DNA of 43,938 nucleotides, taken from the NCBI GenBank assembly GCA_964469155.1, contig CAYXXU010000037.1, forward strand, positions 1 to 43,938. The letters are read 5' to 3'. The notes beneath the pieces were generated by a model, which saw nothing but the letters and a program-made list of their open reading frames with translations, was not told where the DNA came from and searched no databases. The number at the start of each line of letters is the position of its first letter. Position 1 is the stretch's first letter. This stretch comes from CAIWKO01 sp964469155 (GTDB lineage: Bacteria; Bacteroidota; Bacteroidia; Bacteroidales; CAIWKO01). Positions 1 to 8,589 of this stretch are shown piece after piece. The translations under genes and the position numbers were made by a program.

Positions 1-221
1 AATTCAATTTATTAACAATCAAATGTTTATATGATTGTTTAGGAACGACTAATTATAACAAAGGTGGAATTTCATTGTGCCCCTGCCCGTCCGGTCAGGT
101 GGGCTTTGTGCTCCGAAAGAGTCCTACGGACCTTCTTTGTGTCCATGGTGGTTAAAAAATGGGAGAATGGCTAAATGGCAGGATTGTTACAGGGTTTGAA
201 TGACATGGCTTGTCTTTTCAC
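1..221. other. Intergenic region with a degenerate dispersed repeat
   Basis: No convincing gene is seen. Positions 132-157 read like one arm of the CAC-N-AAG type intergenic repeat found elsewhere in this window (compare 9771-9865 and 19009-19030), here as CTTCTTTGTGTCC followed by GGTGGTTAAAA. The rest is AT-rich sequence downstream of mqnD. Confidence 0.5.
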
Positions 222-1067
222 CTAAAGAAATTCCTCTACAAAAAGCTTAGCCGGAATTGCGTCAATTAGTTTACTTTCCAGTGCGTAATCGAACAAAAAC
301 TTTATGGCATCTTTACCTTTGCTGCCTAAGCTTTGGGTATAATGATTCACATAAAGCGCTATGTGTTGGCGTATCACCTCGTCGTCCATTTCGGTGGCAT
401 GCTCGCGGACAAACTCTGCTGATGAAGCGGGATTTTGCATGGCATACTCCACGCTGGAACGCATGATCTGGTTCAGCCGGGCTTTTAACTCCTCCGGCAT
501 ATCGCGCTTCACCACAATGCCCCCCAGCGGTATGGGAAAACCGGTGTTTTGTTCCCAAATTTCGCCCAGGTCGGCCAGTTTCATCAGTCCTTTATCCTGG
601 TAGGTGAAACGGCTTTCGTGAATGATAACACCCGCATCGACGGTTTCTTTCAGAATGTGGTGCTCTATATGGCTGAATTTGAATTCGTGAATGTCGCTTA
701 TAAGAGGATAAGCATATTTCAACAGCAGGGCAGCGGTGGTATGCTTACCGGGAATGGCCACGGCCAGGTCGTTTATCTCTTCGTTCGAATAGTTCTTTTT
801 GCTGATAAGCAGTGGCCCGCAATTGCTGCCCAGGGCGCTTCCGGCATCCAGCAACTGGTATTTGGGGGCCAGGTGCAGAAAAGCATGAAAACTCACTTTA
901 GCCATGTCGAGGTCTTCGTCCAGTGCGCGCAGGTTGAGCTGTTCGATGTCTTCAGCCTCACATATAAAATCAATGCCCTCGGTATCAATTTTATTATTGA
1001 TCAAGGCGTCAAAAATAAAGGTATCGTTGGGACAAGGAGAAAAGCCGAGTTTTATTATAAAGGACAT
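222..1067 (-). CDS. mqnD: 1,4-dihydroxy-6-naphthoate synthase
   Basis: MqnD of the futalosine pathway converts cyclic dehypoxanthine futalosine to 1,4-dihydroxy-6-naphthoate, a menaquinone precursor. The 281-aa length fits the family, which has a periplasmic-binding-protein-like fold. The start LGFSPCPNDTFIFDAL is the characteristic N-terminal signature, followed by the segment DMAKVSFHAFLHLAPKYQLL and a G-SNCGPLL motif near residue 82. A second pathway gene, mqnB, lies 150 bp upstream in the same orientation, which supports the assignment. The gap between them carries a GC-rich palindrome, so co-transcription is likely but not certain. Assignment rests on sequence recognition. Confidence 0.95.
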   Translation of the reverse strand: MSFIIKLGFSPCPNDTFIFDALINNKIDTEGIDFICEAEDIEQLNLRALDEDLDMAKVSFHAFLHLAPKYQLLDAGSALGSNCGPLLISKKNYSNEEINDLAVAIPGKHTTAALLLKYAYPLISDIHEFKFSHIEHHILKETVDAGVIIHESRFTYQDKGLMKLADLGEIWEQNTGFPIPLGGIVVKRDMPEELKARLNQIMRSSVEYAMQNPASSAEFVREHATEMDDEVIRQHIALYVNHYTQSLGSKGKDAIKFLFDYALESKLIDAIPAKLFVEEFL

Positions 1068-1197
1068 GGGAAAGTTTGTGTTTTAGAGTTTAAAAGTCAT
1101 TTGCTGCGCGTCATTAATGGTCATTCGTTGTCATTTCAATCAAACAATTTAGCAATATAACAATATAGCCATTGTCTTTTCAGGAACTCCGAACTTC

Positions 1198-1211
1198 TCC
1201 GCCGCGGCGGA
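1198..1211. repeat. GC-rich palindrome, dispersed family
   Basis: TCCGCCGCGGCGGA is a perfect 14-bp palindrome between mqnD and mqnB, with outer AACTT and AAGTT flanks that also pair. Close relatives occur at 15549-15564 and 17185-17200, always between genes. This is a short dispersed intergenic repeat in an otherwise AT-rich context. Confidence 0.8.
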
Positions 1212-1219
1212 CTACAAAG

Positions 1220-1906
1220 TTACGCAAAAGCATCGATAATTTCAATAAGTCTTTTGTTCAAAATGCCAATCGCAAGAGGGATGTTCCAGTTGTTAAGATT
1301 GCGCGGCTCGATATAGTTTGAGATGGAGCGGAGCTGGAAACAGGGGAGTCCTCTTTTCAGACAACCGAACAAAAAAGCAGCGCCTTCCATACTTTCGACA
1401 TCGGGCGAAAACATTTCAACAATCTTTTCTATTCTTTCCGCCTGCCCGTTGACGGTATTCACCGTGATGCCCTTCACCTTTTGCAGCTCATTGATGATGG
1501 CGTTTGGAGTTTGTGTTGGATTCTGCAAAATACCTCCTTTGGTCATAAAGGGTTCTGCAAAATCTTTGGCGAAATCCATATTATAAAGGGGGATAAACTT
1601 TTCGCCGTAGTCGGCACCCATTTCGGAAAAACAATCGGTGGTAACGTTTACCAATTGTCCGGTTTGAAGTTCTTTATTAAAACTACCTGCTATTCCGGCA
1701 TTGATGGCCATATCGAAATCATCCTTTTTTAAACCACCCATGTGAAAAGCTGTGGCCACCATCCCCACGCCCGTAATGAGCAAGGTTATTTCATGACCCG
1801 CATAGGATGTGACATAGCGATTATTTGATGGAACTACATCCACCTTTAGCGTGTTTGCCAAAGGTTTTATCTCTGCAAATGTGGCCGAAACGATAAGTAT
1901 TCTCAT
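1220..1906 (-). CDS. mqnB: Futalosine hydrolase
   Basis: MqnB removes hypoxanthine from futalosine to give dehypoxanthine futalosine in the futalosine route to menaquinone. The 228-aa protein has a nucleoside-phosphorylase-like layout: an N-terminal ILIVSATFAEIKPL strand-helix, the glycine-rich segment LLITGVGMVATAFHMG, NAGIAGSF around residue 90, and the substrate-binding VESMEGAAFLFGCL near residues 170-184, followed by RSISNYIEPRN. It sits next to mqnD on the same strand. Other PNP/UDP-family hydrolases are possible in isolation, but the neighbour makes futalosine hydrolase by far the best reading. Confidence 0.92.
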   Translation of the reverse strand: MRILIVSATFAEIKPLANTLKVDVVPSNNRYVTSYAGHEITLLITGVGMVATAFHMGGLKKDDFDMAINAGIAGSFNKELQTGQLVNVTTDCFSEMGADYGEKFIPLYNMDFAKDFAEPFMTKGGILQNPTQTPNAIINELQKVKGITVNTVNGQAERIEKIVEMFSPDVESMEGAAFLFGCLKRGLPCFQLRSISNYIEPRNLNNWNIPLAIGILNKRLIEIIDAFA

Positions 1907-1924
1907 GACTGTATTGCTTTATAA

Positions 1925-1960
1925 AAAGAAAGTTGCCCCGCAAACAGAACAACTTTCTTT
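1925..1960 (-). terminator. Rho-independent terminator after the MFS gene
   Basis: AAAGAAAGTTG (1925-1935) pairs perfectly with CAACTTTCTTT (1950-1960) around a 14-nt loop. Read on the minus strand the stem is followed by TTTTTAT. It lies just after the MFS transporter stop codon and before the mqnB start, so it probably separates the two transcripts. Confidence 0.7.
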
Positions 1961-1975
1961 TTTTTTAAGTTCAAC

Positions 1976-3709
1976 TTATTTTTGAATATTGGGCAATTCG
2001 AGTCCGTAGCCCTTCTTTTTGTCTTCTATTTTTAGCATGAAGGCCAAAAGGATAGCCAAAAGGCCAAATCCCATAAAAATCAACATGGGCAATGTATAGT
2101 TGTAAAATGAGGTTATATTGTAGAATTTCGAAACCCTTTCACCTTTTACATCAATGAAATAGTCGACCGTATGTTTTATCTCCTTTTTGGTTTGATTGTC
2201 GGTAACCAGATAGGTATAATAAGGAACCTTCACTTTTTTATCTGTAGTGACCCCGGCAAATGCCTCGTCGGTAATGAAAGTTCGGCTGACAGTATCACCC
2301 ATGCTTGTTACAACGGCAGTAACTTGGCCAGCCGGACTTTTAATAAACTCTGTAACCAATAGAGTAGTATCTTGTTTAGCCAAAAAGCCAACTTCTTTCA
2401 GGTCATAAACCTGTTGATCTAAAGTAGCAACTTTGTTTACCTGATCGCCCTGTGTGGTGATGAACCCCGTTCCCATTAGTGAAAAATAGCCTATGAAACA
2501 GTATTTATCTACTACCCACCCAATCAATAAAGGAACGCCCATCAAACCCCAATTCTGAACCCAAAAAATTACAGAGTAGGCCGTACCCAATTGTCGTTCG
2601 GGGATAATCTTGGGAACAGATGGCCACATGGCTGAAGGTACCAAAGAAAAACCTATACCTAACAAAACAATCAACACCAAGGCAATAAGCCAATGATTTA
2701 GAAATGGCACGGCAAACAATAAATGAACCATAAAAATTATCAAAGAGCCGATAATCATAATGGTTGCCCCCTTTCCTTTTCGGTCGTACAAATTACCGAA
2801 AAATGGAGTCAGAAGAATGGTTCCAAAAGGCAACAACGAAGGAAGACTACCTGCCCATGCTTCATTAATGTGGAATTTTTGAATCATAAGTTCAGTGGCA
2901 TATTTCAGGAAGGGGAAAACTGCAGAATAGAAAAGCACACAAAGCAAGGCAATATACCACCAACCTTTATTTTTAACAATGCTGAGAATGTCTTTGATGC
3001 GGAATTCTTCTTCAGGAGCGACATCTTTACCCACATTGTCGGCAACTATGGATGCATCCAGTTTCTTGTCCATGAAAGTGTACATAAAGAAAGCCAACAA
3101 CCCAATAATAAGCATAATCAGGCACAAAAGCACAGGAACTGACACATGACCAAATGCCTTAGCAATAGGCAATGATGTTGAAAGGGCCAGAGCGGTTCCG
3201 ATTCGGGCAAGGGCAATCTGAAGACCCATAGCCAATGCCAACTCTTTCCCTTTAAACCATTTGACGATAACCTTAGTGGCAGTAATACCGACAATTTCGA
3301 TACCTACTCCAAAAATAGCATATCCGATAGCGGTGACCATTACCTGCGCCTTCCAGCCAAACAGCATAGCTCCATCTAGAGAATGAGTAGAAATAGCCCA
3401 ATATTTTAATGCTGTACCAAAAACCATAATGATGGCAGCACTCATCCCGGTGAAGCGTATCCCTTTTTTGTCGAGAATAATCCCGCCAATGATGAGAAAG
3501 AAAAGGAATACATTGAACCAGCCGTATGCACTGGTTACAAAGCCATATTCTGAACTGTTCCAGGTTAGTTCGTTTTCAAGAAGACCTTTTAGTGGAGCTA
3601 AAACATCGGCAAGATAATAACCGGCAAACATACAAAAGGACACTAAAATCAATGCTGTCCATCTGGCTGCTTTGGAATCGCTAAGGATTCTTTGAATTTT
3701 TTCAGTCAT
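1976..3709 (-). CDS. MFS transporter with a large extracytoplasmic insertion
   Basis: This is a major facilitator superfamily permease of 577 aa, longer than the usual 400-450. Paired hydrophobic segments run from about residue 15 to 400, including the loop GGIILDKKGIRFTG after TM2 and GNLYDRKGKGATIM in the second half. Between the penultimate membrane segments and the last one (about residues 405-520) lies a polar, Thr/Val-rich stretch of roughly 110 residues that looks like a folded domain outside the membrane. Substrate is unknown; the layout recalls Bacteroidetes organophosphate or sugar antiporter relatives. The ATG at 3709 is preferred over the one at 3730, because the latter overlaps a good promoter -7 element (3728-3735). 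Confidence 0.85.
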   Translation of the reverse strand: MTEKIQRILSDSKAARWTALILVSFCMFAGYYLADVLAPLKGLLENELTWNSSEYGFVTSAYGWFNVFLFFLIIGGIILDKKGIRFTGMSAAIIMVFGTALKYWAISTHSLDGAMLFGWKAQVMVTAIGYAIFGVGIEIVGITATKVIVKWFKGKELALAMGLQIALARIGTALALSTSLPIAKAFGHVSVPVLLCLIMLIIGLLAFFMYTFMDKKLDASIVADNVGKDVAPEEEFRIKDILSIVKNKGWWYIALLCVLFYSAVFPFLKYATELMIQKFHINEAWAGSLPSLLPFGTILLTPFFGNLYDRKGKGATIMIIGSLIIFMVHLLFAVPFLNHWLIALVLIVLLGIGFSLVPSAMWPSVPKIIPERQLGTAYSVIFWVQNWGLMGVPLLIGWVVDKYCFIGYFSLMGTGFITTQGDQVNKVATLDQQVYDLKEVGFLAKQDTTLLVTEFIKSPAGQVTAVVTSMGDTVSRTFITDEAFAGVTTDKKVKVPYYTYLVTDNQTKKEIKHTVDYFIDVKGERVSKFYNITSFYNYTLPMLIFMGFGLLAILLAFMLKIEDKKKGYGLELPNIQK

Positions 3710-3727
3710 TTTAAAAATTTTAAGGTG

Positions 3728-3735
3728 CAAATATA
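3728..3735 (-). promoter_or_regulatory. Bacteroidetes -7 promoter element for the MFS gene
   Basis: On the minus strand these bases read TATATTTG, matching the TAnnTTTG consensus, about 20 bp upstream of the chosen start at 3709. No clear -33 TTG is seen at the expected distance, so this is a moderate-confidence call. It argues against the upstream ATG at 3730. Confidence 0.5.
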
Positions 3736-3848
3736 GGGTTTTGTTTTTTAGGGATTCTGTATTTTTGATTATTATTGAAAAGTCAGGCAGGATTTAATTA
3801 ATTTCGAAAAAAATTACTGTACATACCCCACGGTATTCAATTTGCACC

Positions 3849-4772
3849 ATGAAAGCTACTTCTGAAATCCTCATAACCATTTTAGGTCCAACAGCCACCG
3901 GAAAAACCACGCTTGCAGCGCATTTGGCAGACAGGATCGGTGGGGAGATCATCAGTGCCGATTCACGACAGATATACCGGAATATGGATATTGGAACCGG
4001 GAAAGATATCTGTGATTATAACGTAAACGGCAAAACCATCCCCTTTCATCTGATTGATATTGCTGATGCGGGCGAAGAGTATAATTTGTTCCGCTTTGCC
4101 GCTGATTTTAAAACTGCTTTTTCCGAAATCACTGCCAGAAAAAAAGTTCCCATACTTTGCGGAGGCACAGGGCTGTATATTGAATCGGTATTGAGAAACT
4201 ACGCTGTTCCTGATGTGCCTCAATCAGAAGAATTCCGCAAGTCCATTGAAAACAAAACAGATGAAGAACTGAAGGCCGAACTGATGAAATATAAATCGCT
4301 TCACAACAATACGGATACCGAAAATCGCAGACGATTGGTAAGGGCATTGGAAATAGCGCATTTTTCTGCCGAAAAACAGATCCACCCCGACAGCTTTTTA
4401 CCCGAAAAACAGTTTATTTTCGGCATCAGCCTCCCCCGCGAAATGGTTCGCCAAAGGATCACCGAAAGGCTGCATTTGAGATTGCAAAACGGCATGATAG
4501 AGGAAGTTCAGGCATTGCTTGATTCGGGAGTGAGTGCTTCACGCCTGATTCGGTATGGTTTGGAATACAAATTCATTACCGAGTATTTGTTAAAACAATA
4601 CACTTACGACGAAATGGTCAGCTTGCTCAACATCGCCATCCATCAGTTCTCAAAACGGCAAATGACCTGGTTCCGGGGCATGGAAAAAAGGGGGTTACAG
4701 ATTAATTGGATAGATGGGCTGTTGGAAATGGAAGAGAAAATCTTAGAGATAAAGAGGAAGTTAGAAGAATAA
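3849..4772 (+). CDS. miaA: tRNA dimethylallyltransferase
   Basis: MiaA transfers a dimethylallyl group to N6 of A37 in tRNAs that read codons starting with U. The 307-aa protein has the P-loop GPTATGKT at residues 13-20, then ISADSRQIYRNMDIGTGKD, GGTGLYIESVL near residue 100, and the C-terminal QFSKRQMTWFRG tRNA-binding motif. Length is typical for the family. The gene is transcribed away from the MFS gene and its stop codon directly abuts the stop of the convergent toxin-like gene at 4773, leaving no intergenic space. Confidence 0.97.
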   Translation: MKATSEILITILGPTATGKTTLAAHLADRIGGEIISADSRQIYRNMDIGTGKDICDYNVNGKTIPFHLIDIADAGEEYNLFRFAADFKTAFSEITARKKVPILCGGTGLYIESVLRNYAVPDVPQSEEFRKSIENKTDEELKAELMKYKSLHNNTDTENRRRLVRALEIAHFSAEKQIHPDSFLPEKQFIFGISLPREMVRQRITERLHLRLQNGMIEEVQALLDSGVSASRLIRYGLEYKFITEYLLKQYTYDEMVSLLNIAIHQFSKRQMTWFRGMEKRGLQINWIDGLLEMEEKILEIKRKLEE

Positions 4773-5390
4773 TCAATTAGTCAAAGTAGCTTGATCGACC
4801 AGAAAATCCTGAACCACCTTGTTTGAAACTTCAAATCCTTCCATAAATTCAATATCTTCAGTATAATCCACATCCTTAAAGTAACTGATCTGGGCACGGA
4901 AAAGTTTTTCAGAAAACAATTCTCCATATATCTCAATAGCCTTTTCCGAAATTTCTTTAATGTTGAAATGGTCTTTCAAAATAAAATAAAGGTCAATATA
5001 ATCTTTCCATTTTGATCGTCTTCCCAAAGCATAAGCCTTCATGGCAGAAAGCGAAAGCAAGTCGGGTAATTTAATTGACTTTTCAAAAGAACAAGACTTG
5101 TTAATCTTAAAAGGATAATTAAAAAATGTAAATTTCACGTTATTTACATCCATATTGAGCTGTTCGGAAACGCTTCGGGTTACAATACAGACATAGTTAA
5201 AGGATTTAATGCGATCCAGTATCTTTTTGCGATTAAAGGCTCCTGTCTTAAATAAATCGAAATCAATGGATTTTCGGTGTCCGATATGAAGCGCAACAGC
5301 GGTCCCTCCGACAAGAATAAACTCCCGACTAAAAACTTTTACCAACGGAAGAAGCTCTGATTGTTCCCGGCTCAGTATCTCTTTATGCAT
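4773..5390 (-). CDS. Nucleotidyltransferase, AbiEii/MenT-like toxin candidate
   Basis: This 205-aa protein belongs to the nucleotidyltransferase group that includes AbiEii and MenT toxins. The motif LVGGTAVALHIGHRKSIDFD near residues 27-46 supplies the GG-T and the D-x-D metal ligands. Further conserved spots are LSAMKAYALGRRSKWKDYID and the following LYFILKDHFNI. The start at 5390 is chosen because the motif TTTAGGAG lies just upstream and the overlap with the preceding gene is then only 8 bp; an in-frame ATG at 5480 would overlap by 98 bp. Translational coupling to the small upstream gene suggests a toxin-antitoxin or related pair, but toxicity is inferred from family only. Confidence 0.8.
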   Translation of the reverse strand: MHKEILSREQSELLPLVKVFSREFILVGGTAVALHIGHRKSIDFDLFKTGAFNRKKILDRIKSFNYVCIVTRSVSEQLNMDVNNVKFTFFNYPFKINKSCSFEKSIKLPDLLSLSAMKAYALGRRSKWKDYIDLYFILKDHFNIKEISEKAIEIYGELFSEKLFRAQISYFKDVDYTEDIEFMEGFEVSNKVVQDFLVDQATLTN

Positions 5391-5652
5391 TTCTCCTAAA
5401 ATAAAGAGTGAAATAATTGTGGATCTCAGGATAATAATTAAGTTTTTTTCTCTCTGATGCGCCGAAAAACACCCGGGCAACCTCTTTTATTCCCATAACC
5501 TGAAAGAGCTTTTTGATCGAATCCAGATCACCATAATTGAGAAAAGTTTCCACCAACAATTCTTCACTGATATCTCCTTTTTTACTTTTGGGAGTATACC
5601 AGAATAAATACTCATATTCCTGAATCAATTTTTGGACTTCGGGTTCATTCAT
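5383..5652 (-). CDS. Small partner protein of the nucleotidyltransferase (antitoxin-like)
   Basis: An 89-aa soluble protein encoded immediately upstream of the nucleotidyltransferase and overlapping it by 8 bp. The core reads ELLVETFLNYGDLDSIKKLF, and it begins with a tryptophan/tyrosine-rich YEYLFWYTPKS stretch. This resembles small Bacteroidetes proteins (the DUF6922 type, by recollection) that often precede AbiEii-like genes. It is not the classic winged-helix AbiEi antitoxin. Its role as antitoxin is inferred from size, position and overlap. Confidence 0.7.
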   Translation of the reverse strand: MNEPEVQKLIQEYEYLFWYTPKSKKGDISEELLVETFLNYGDLDSIKKLFQVMGIKEVARVFFGASERKKLNYYPEIHNYFTLYFRRNA

Positions 5653-5656
5653 AATC

Positions 5657-5686
5657 TATGCGCAAAACTATTGCATAACAAAAATA
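5657..5686 (-). promoter_or_regulatory. Putative promoter and operator of the toxin-antitoxin-like pair
   Basis: On the minus strand CAAAAATA (5679-5686) reads TATTTTTG, a match to the TAnnTTTG -7 element. Just downstream, TATGC (5657-5661) and GCATA (5673-5677) form an inverted repeat of the kind often used for autoregulation in such operons. Functional use is not shown. Confidence 0.35.
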
Positions 5687-5799
5687 GCAAATATTTTTGA
5701 AATATGAGCCTTTATGATGCTGTTTTTAACAGCGAAACGCATCTATTATTAAAAGTCGGATGGGTGTGATATTTTTGGCAATATTTAACCCACATCACA

Positions 5800-6459
5800 T
5801 TACCACCCCATCATTCCACCCCCAAAAGAGTGGTTGTGACGGAAATTTGATTGCATCCCGCCAAAAGGATAGGATTCGGAATTATAGAAAGGATTGTTGT
5901 TCCCGTTCGATAAATTCACCTGGGCTCCAATCGTCATGTGTTCGCTGATCTTGTATTCAGCGCCTATATTGATGCCGTAATTATCGAGGGAGTTCTTCTT
6001 GTTTATAAACTCTGAATTGATGGTTTTGTTATTGGTAAATGTTTTATAAACACTTCCTGAAATAATCAGGCGGTCGGACACCAGATAGTTCCCACGGACA
6101 AATAACAGAGCATTGGTGCCATTGCCTCCAAAACTATTGAATTCGCTGTTTCCAAATCCATTGAACCCCTGTTGAAGTATGCCGCCCACATCCAGTTTAA
6201 AGCGAGGAGTAACCAGATAGCTCATGTAAGGTGAAATATAAGTATAAGCTCCGGAATTGTATTTGGATGCTGCATATCCAAAACCAACATCCAACGAAAA
6301 ACTCATGCGTTTATAATTCAGCAGAGAGGTATTTTTTTTGATGGTCTGTCTGCTGAAAGAAAGGGTTGTATCGGATTGTAAAGTCGATTGAGCTTGTGTT
6401 TCAAGCGAAACAAAAAGAAATAAAAGAAAAAGAGGGAACAGGACTTTATTGGGTTTCAT
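5800..6459 (-). CDS. Secreted or outer-membrane beta-barrel protein, unknown function
   Basis: A 219-aa protein that starts with a clear signal peptide (MKPNKVLFPLFLLFLFVSLE, cleavage probably after TQA). The mature part alternates short polar and hydrophobic strands, for example FSLDVGFGYAASKYNSGAY, FKLDVGGILQQGF and MTIGAQVNLSNG, typical of a small outer-membrane barrel. It ends in Gly, Met and Trp. The ATG at 6459 is chosen over 6519 because it begins the signal peptide. A -7-like TACCTTTG lies at 6517-6524 on the minus strand. No specific family is recognised. Confidence 0.7.
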   Translation of the reverse strand: MKPNKVLFPLFLLFLFVSLETQAQSTLQSDTTLSFSRQTIKKNTSLLNYKRMSFSLDVGFGYAASKYNSGAYTYISPYMSYLVTPRFKLDVGGILQQGFNGFGNSEFNSFGGNGTNALLFVRGNYLVSDRLIISGSVYKTFTNNKTINSEFINKKNSLDNYGINIGAEYKISEHMTIGAQVNLSNGNNNPFYNSESYPFGGMQSNFRHNHSFGGGMMGW

Positions 6460-6561
6460 CTTAAAAGCAATTAAGTGAATAGGCAAATCGGGCATTATAT
6501 TTATACAATGTGAACACAAAGGTAGTAATAATAACGATTGGGTGTGATTTCGCGGGACAAA

Positions 6562-7374
6562 TCATTTGAACCCTCTTTGTCTTTTGGCTTCGTAAATCAT
6601 GATGGCGACCGAATTTGAAACATTCAGGGAGTCGATCTGACCCAACATAGGTATCTTTATGATACTGTCTGCTACAGTCAGCCATTTTTCGGTAAGCCCC
6701 GTAGCTTCAGTTCCGAATACGATGGCCGAACCTTTTATGAAATCCGTTTCATGATAAAACTGATCTGTTTGCAGGGCAGCGGCATAAATTCCGATTTTGT
6801 TTTTCTTTAACCAGGCAATGGCCTTATCGGATGAACAACCCAACACTTTTTGGGTAAAAACACAGCCTATACTGGAACGTACCACATTGGGGTTATAAAT
6901 ATCTGTATTGGGATCGCAGATGATCAGCAGATCGACAGCAGCGGCATCGCAGCTTCGTAATACGGCCCCAAGATTGCCTGGCTTTTCCACCTGTTCGAGA
7001 ACTACGATCAATGGGGTTCCCGATAATTCAACACTATCAATATCCATAGTTCTTGTGCGGCCTAAAAGGATGATACCTCCGCTATCGTCGCGGTAGGCTA
7101 CTTTGCTGAAGACTTCATGGGCAATGTGAAATAGGTTCTCGGGTCGGCATACTTTTGTGCATAGCTCAACAACCTTTTGATTGGTTGCAATTTCCGGGCA
7201 AATGAAACAAGAATCGACCTCGATGCCTGATCGCAGGCACTGGGTAATCTCTTTTTCTCCTTCCACCACCATCAGGCCCTGCTCTTTTCGCTCGGATTGC
7301 TTTCGCATCAATAGAACAATGTTCTTGATCTTTTTGTTGCTCAGGCTGGTGATCATTTCGGGTGTGTAGGTCAT
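6562..7374 (-). CDS. TrmH-family (SpoU) RNA 2'-O-methyltransferase
   Basis: A knotted SAM-dependent rRNA or tRNA ribose methyltransferase of 270 aa. The SpoU motifs are plain: VLEQVEKPGNLGAVLRSCDA (motif 1), FGTEATGLTEKW (motif 2) and IPMLGQIDSLNVSNSVAIM (motif 3). The N-terminal 80 residues form the usual RNA-binding substrate domain, with a KKIKNIVLLMRKQSERKE start. Target nucleotide is unknown; relatives are called RlmB or TsnR-like. The gene stands alone between two minus-strand neighbours. Confidence 0.92.
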   Translation of the reverse strand: MTYTPEMITSLSNKKIKNIVLLMRKQSERKEQGLMVVEGEKEITQCLRSGIEVDSCFICPEIATNQKVVELCTKVCRPENLFHIAHEVFSKVAYRDDSGGIILLGRTRTMDIDSVELSGTPLIVVLEQVEKPGNLGAVLRSCDAAAVDLLIICDPNTDIYNPNVVRSSIGCVFTQKVLGCSSDKAIAWLKKNKIGIYAAALQTDQFYHETDFIKGSAIVFGTEATGLTEKWLTVADSIIKIPMLGQIDSLNVSNSVAIMIYEAKRQRGFK

Positions 7375-7403
7375 AATTTATGTATCTGCAAAACAAAACT
7401 ATT

Positions 7404-7432
7404 AAAAAACCGGATGCGGAGGGGCATCCGGC
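7404..7432 (-). terminator. Rho-independent terminator after the DUF4349 gene
   Basis: CCGGATGC (7410-7417) and GCATCCGG (7424-7431) form a perfect 8-bp stem with a 6-nt loop. On the minus strand it is followed by TTTTTTAA. It lies 29 bp beyond the DUF4349 stop codon. Confidence 0.85.
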
Positions 7433-7459
7433 TTTAAATATACTTTCTGTGTTTACTTA

Positions 7460-8398
7460 TTACTGTTGCTTTTTTGCTCTTTTTCTGCGGGCTTTCTTTA
7501 CAAAGTAGCGGATGAGGTAAAGTGTTATGATGACAATTACCCAAAGCGGCCACAGATAGATCAGGGCAATGAAGAAAGTAACCAGTCCCTGCCATCCGTA
7601 AGAAATAGCCTGCCTGACCTTAAATCCGAAGGACTCCTTTTGTCCGGGAAGAATCTTCCCCTGTTCGTAAAAAGTCAGGTTTATGGTACTTAACTCCACT
7701 TTGTTGTTGAGAAATTTTAAACGACCCTCGATAGATTCTATTTCTTCCTGCAAGGTTCGAATGTATTGTTGCACCTCCAGAATATCGACAATGGTGTTTG
7801 CCCTTTTTAGGATCAGTTCGTATTGCGCCAGGGCATCTTTTTTGGATTTCAAACGGGCACTAATGTCTACAAATTCTTCGGTGACATCCTCAGCATTGAT
7901 CTTTTTGTAATCTACGAAAACGGCTTCCTTCAGTAAATCATCTATCAATACATCAAAATCTGCCGAACCCACCCGAATCACCATAACATTTGAGGTACGG
8001 TATTCATCGCCCGTCTGGTTTTCTGAAGAAACATAAGCATGATGCTGTTTGATAATGGAAAGTATTTTGGTGCGCGAAGCATCGTACTTTTCTACCTTAA
8101 AGCTGAGGTCGGCTGTTTTAATCATCTTTTGTGGAATTTGATCATTGTCCACTGGAGGAGTGTCCATGCCCCCTTTTTTGTCGGCGGCATAAGCACTTAG
8201 GTTTCTGTTCCCTTCATCTTTTGTCGTGGTTTTCTGAGATTCTTCCGAAACGGTGGTAGTGGACGGTTGTGTTTCCAGATTCATAGCTTCTGTTATTTCC
8301 ATCTTACGGTCTTCGGTTTTACTTCCGCATCCGCTTAGTTGCATTGCAGTGGTTATGCATAAGAAGATTAGTACTAAAAAAAAGATTTTTGTTTTCAT
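7460..8398 (-). CDS. DUF4349 domain lipoprotein
   Basis: A 312-aa predicted lipoprotein: the signal segment ends with the lipobox LSGC, lipidated Cys24. A low-complexity Thr/Ser/Glu linker follows (about residues 35-90). The DUF4349 domain starts near IKTADLSFKVEKYDASR and includes DVTEEFVDISARLKSKKDAL and a coiled-coil stretch ILEVQQYIRTLQEEIESIEG. A single C-terminal membrane span (around residues 265-300) is followed by a basic tail KKARRKRAKKQQ. Family members are cell-envelope proteins of unknown role, some coupled to anti-sigma factors. It has its own terminator. Confidence 0.88.
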   Translation of the reverse strand: MKTKIFFLVLIFLCITTAMQLSGCGSKTEDRKMEITEAMNLETQPSTTTVSEESQKTTTKDEGNRNLSAYAADKKGGMDTPPVDNDQIPQKMIKTADLSFKVEKYDASRTKILSIIKQHHAYVSSENQTGDEYRTSNVMVIRVGSADFDVLIDDLLKEAVFVDYKKINAEDVTEEFVDISARLKSKKDALAQYELILKRANTIVDILEVQQYIRTLQEEIESIEGRLKFLNNKVELSTINLTFYEQGKILPGQKESFGFKVRQAISYGWQGLVTFFIALIYLWPLWVIVIITLYLIRYFVKKARRKRAKKQQ

Positions 8399-8528
8399 AA
8401 TTTTCGGGGTTTTAATGAATGTTGTTTTACTAAAATCATCTATAGATAATTTACCGTTGAAATTCCATACTAAAAGTAGAAATTTAGCTTCAAAAAATCT
8501 CAGTAATTAAAAAAAAGGAAAATTTTTC

Positions 8529-8558
8529 TTGACTTTTTATTTTTAAGTATTAACTTTG
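8529..8558 (+). promoter_or_regulatory. Consensus Bacteroidetes promoter for the membrane/HTH operon
   Basis: TTG (8529-8531), a 19-bp spacer and TAACTTTG (8551-8558) match the Bacteroidetes -33/-7 promoter consensus exactly. The element lies about 30 bp upstream of the first gene of the operon at 8590. Confidence 0.75.
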
Positions 8559-8589
8559 TGCCGCAAAGTACTTTTTAATACAAATAAAA

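Noticed and set aside
549..1160. 203-aa plus-strand reading frame over mqnD
   Set aside because: It is antisense to the whole of mqnD and shows no domain; a shadow of the real gene.
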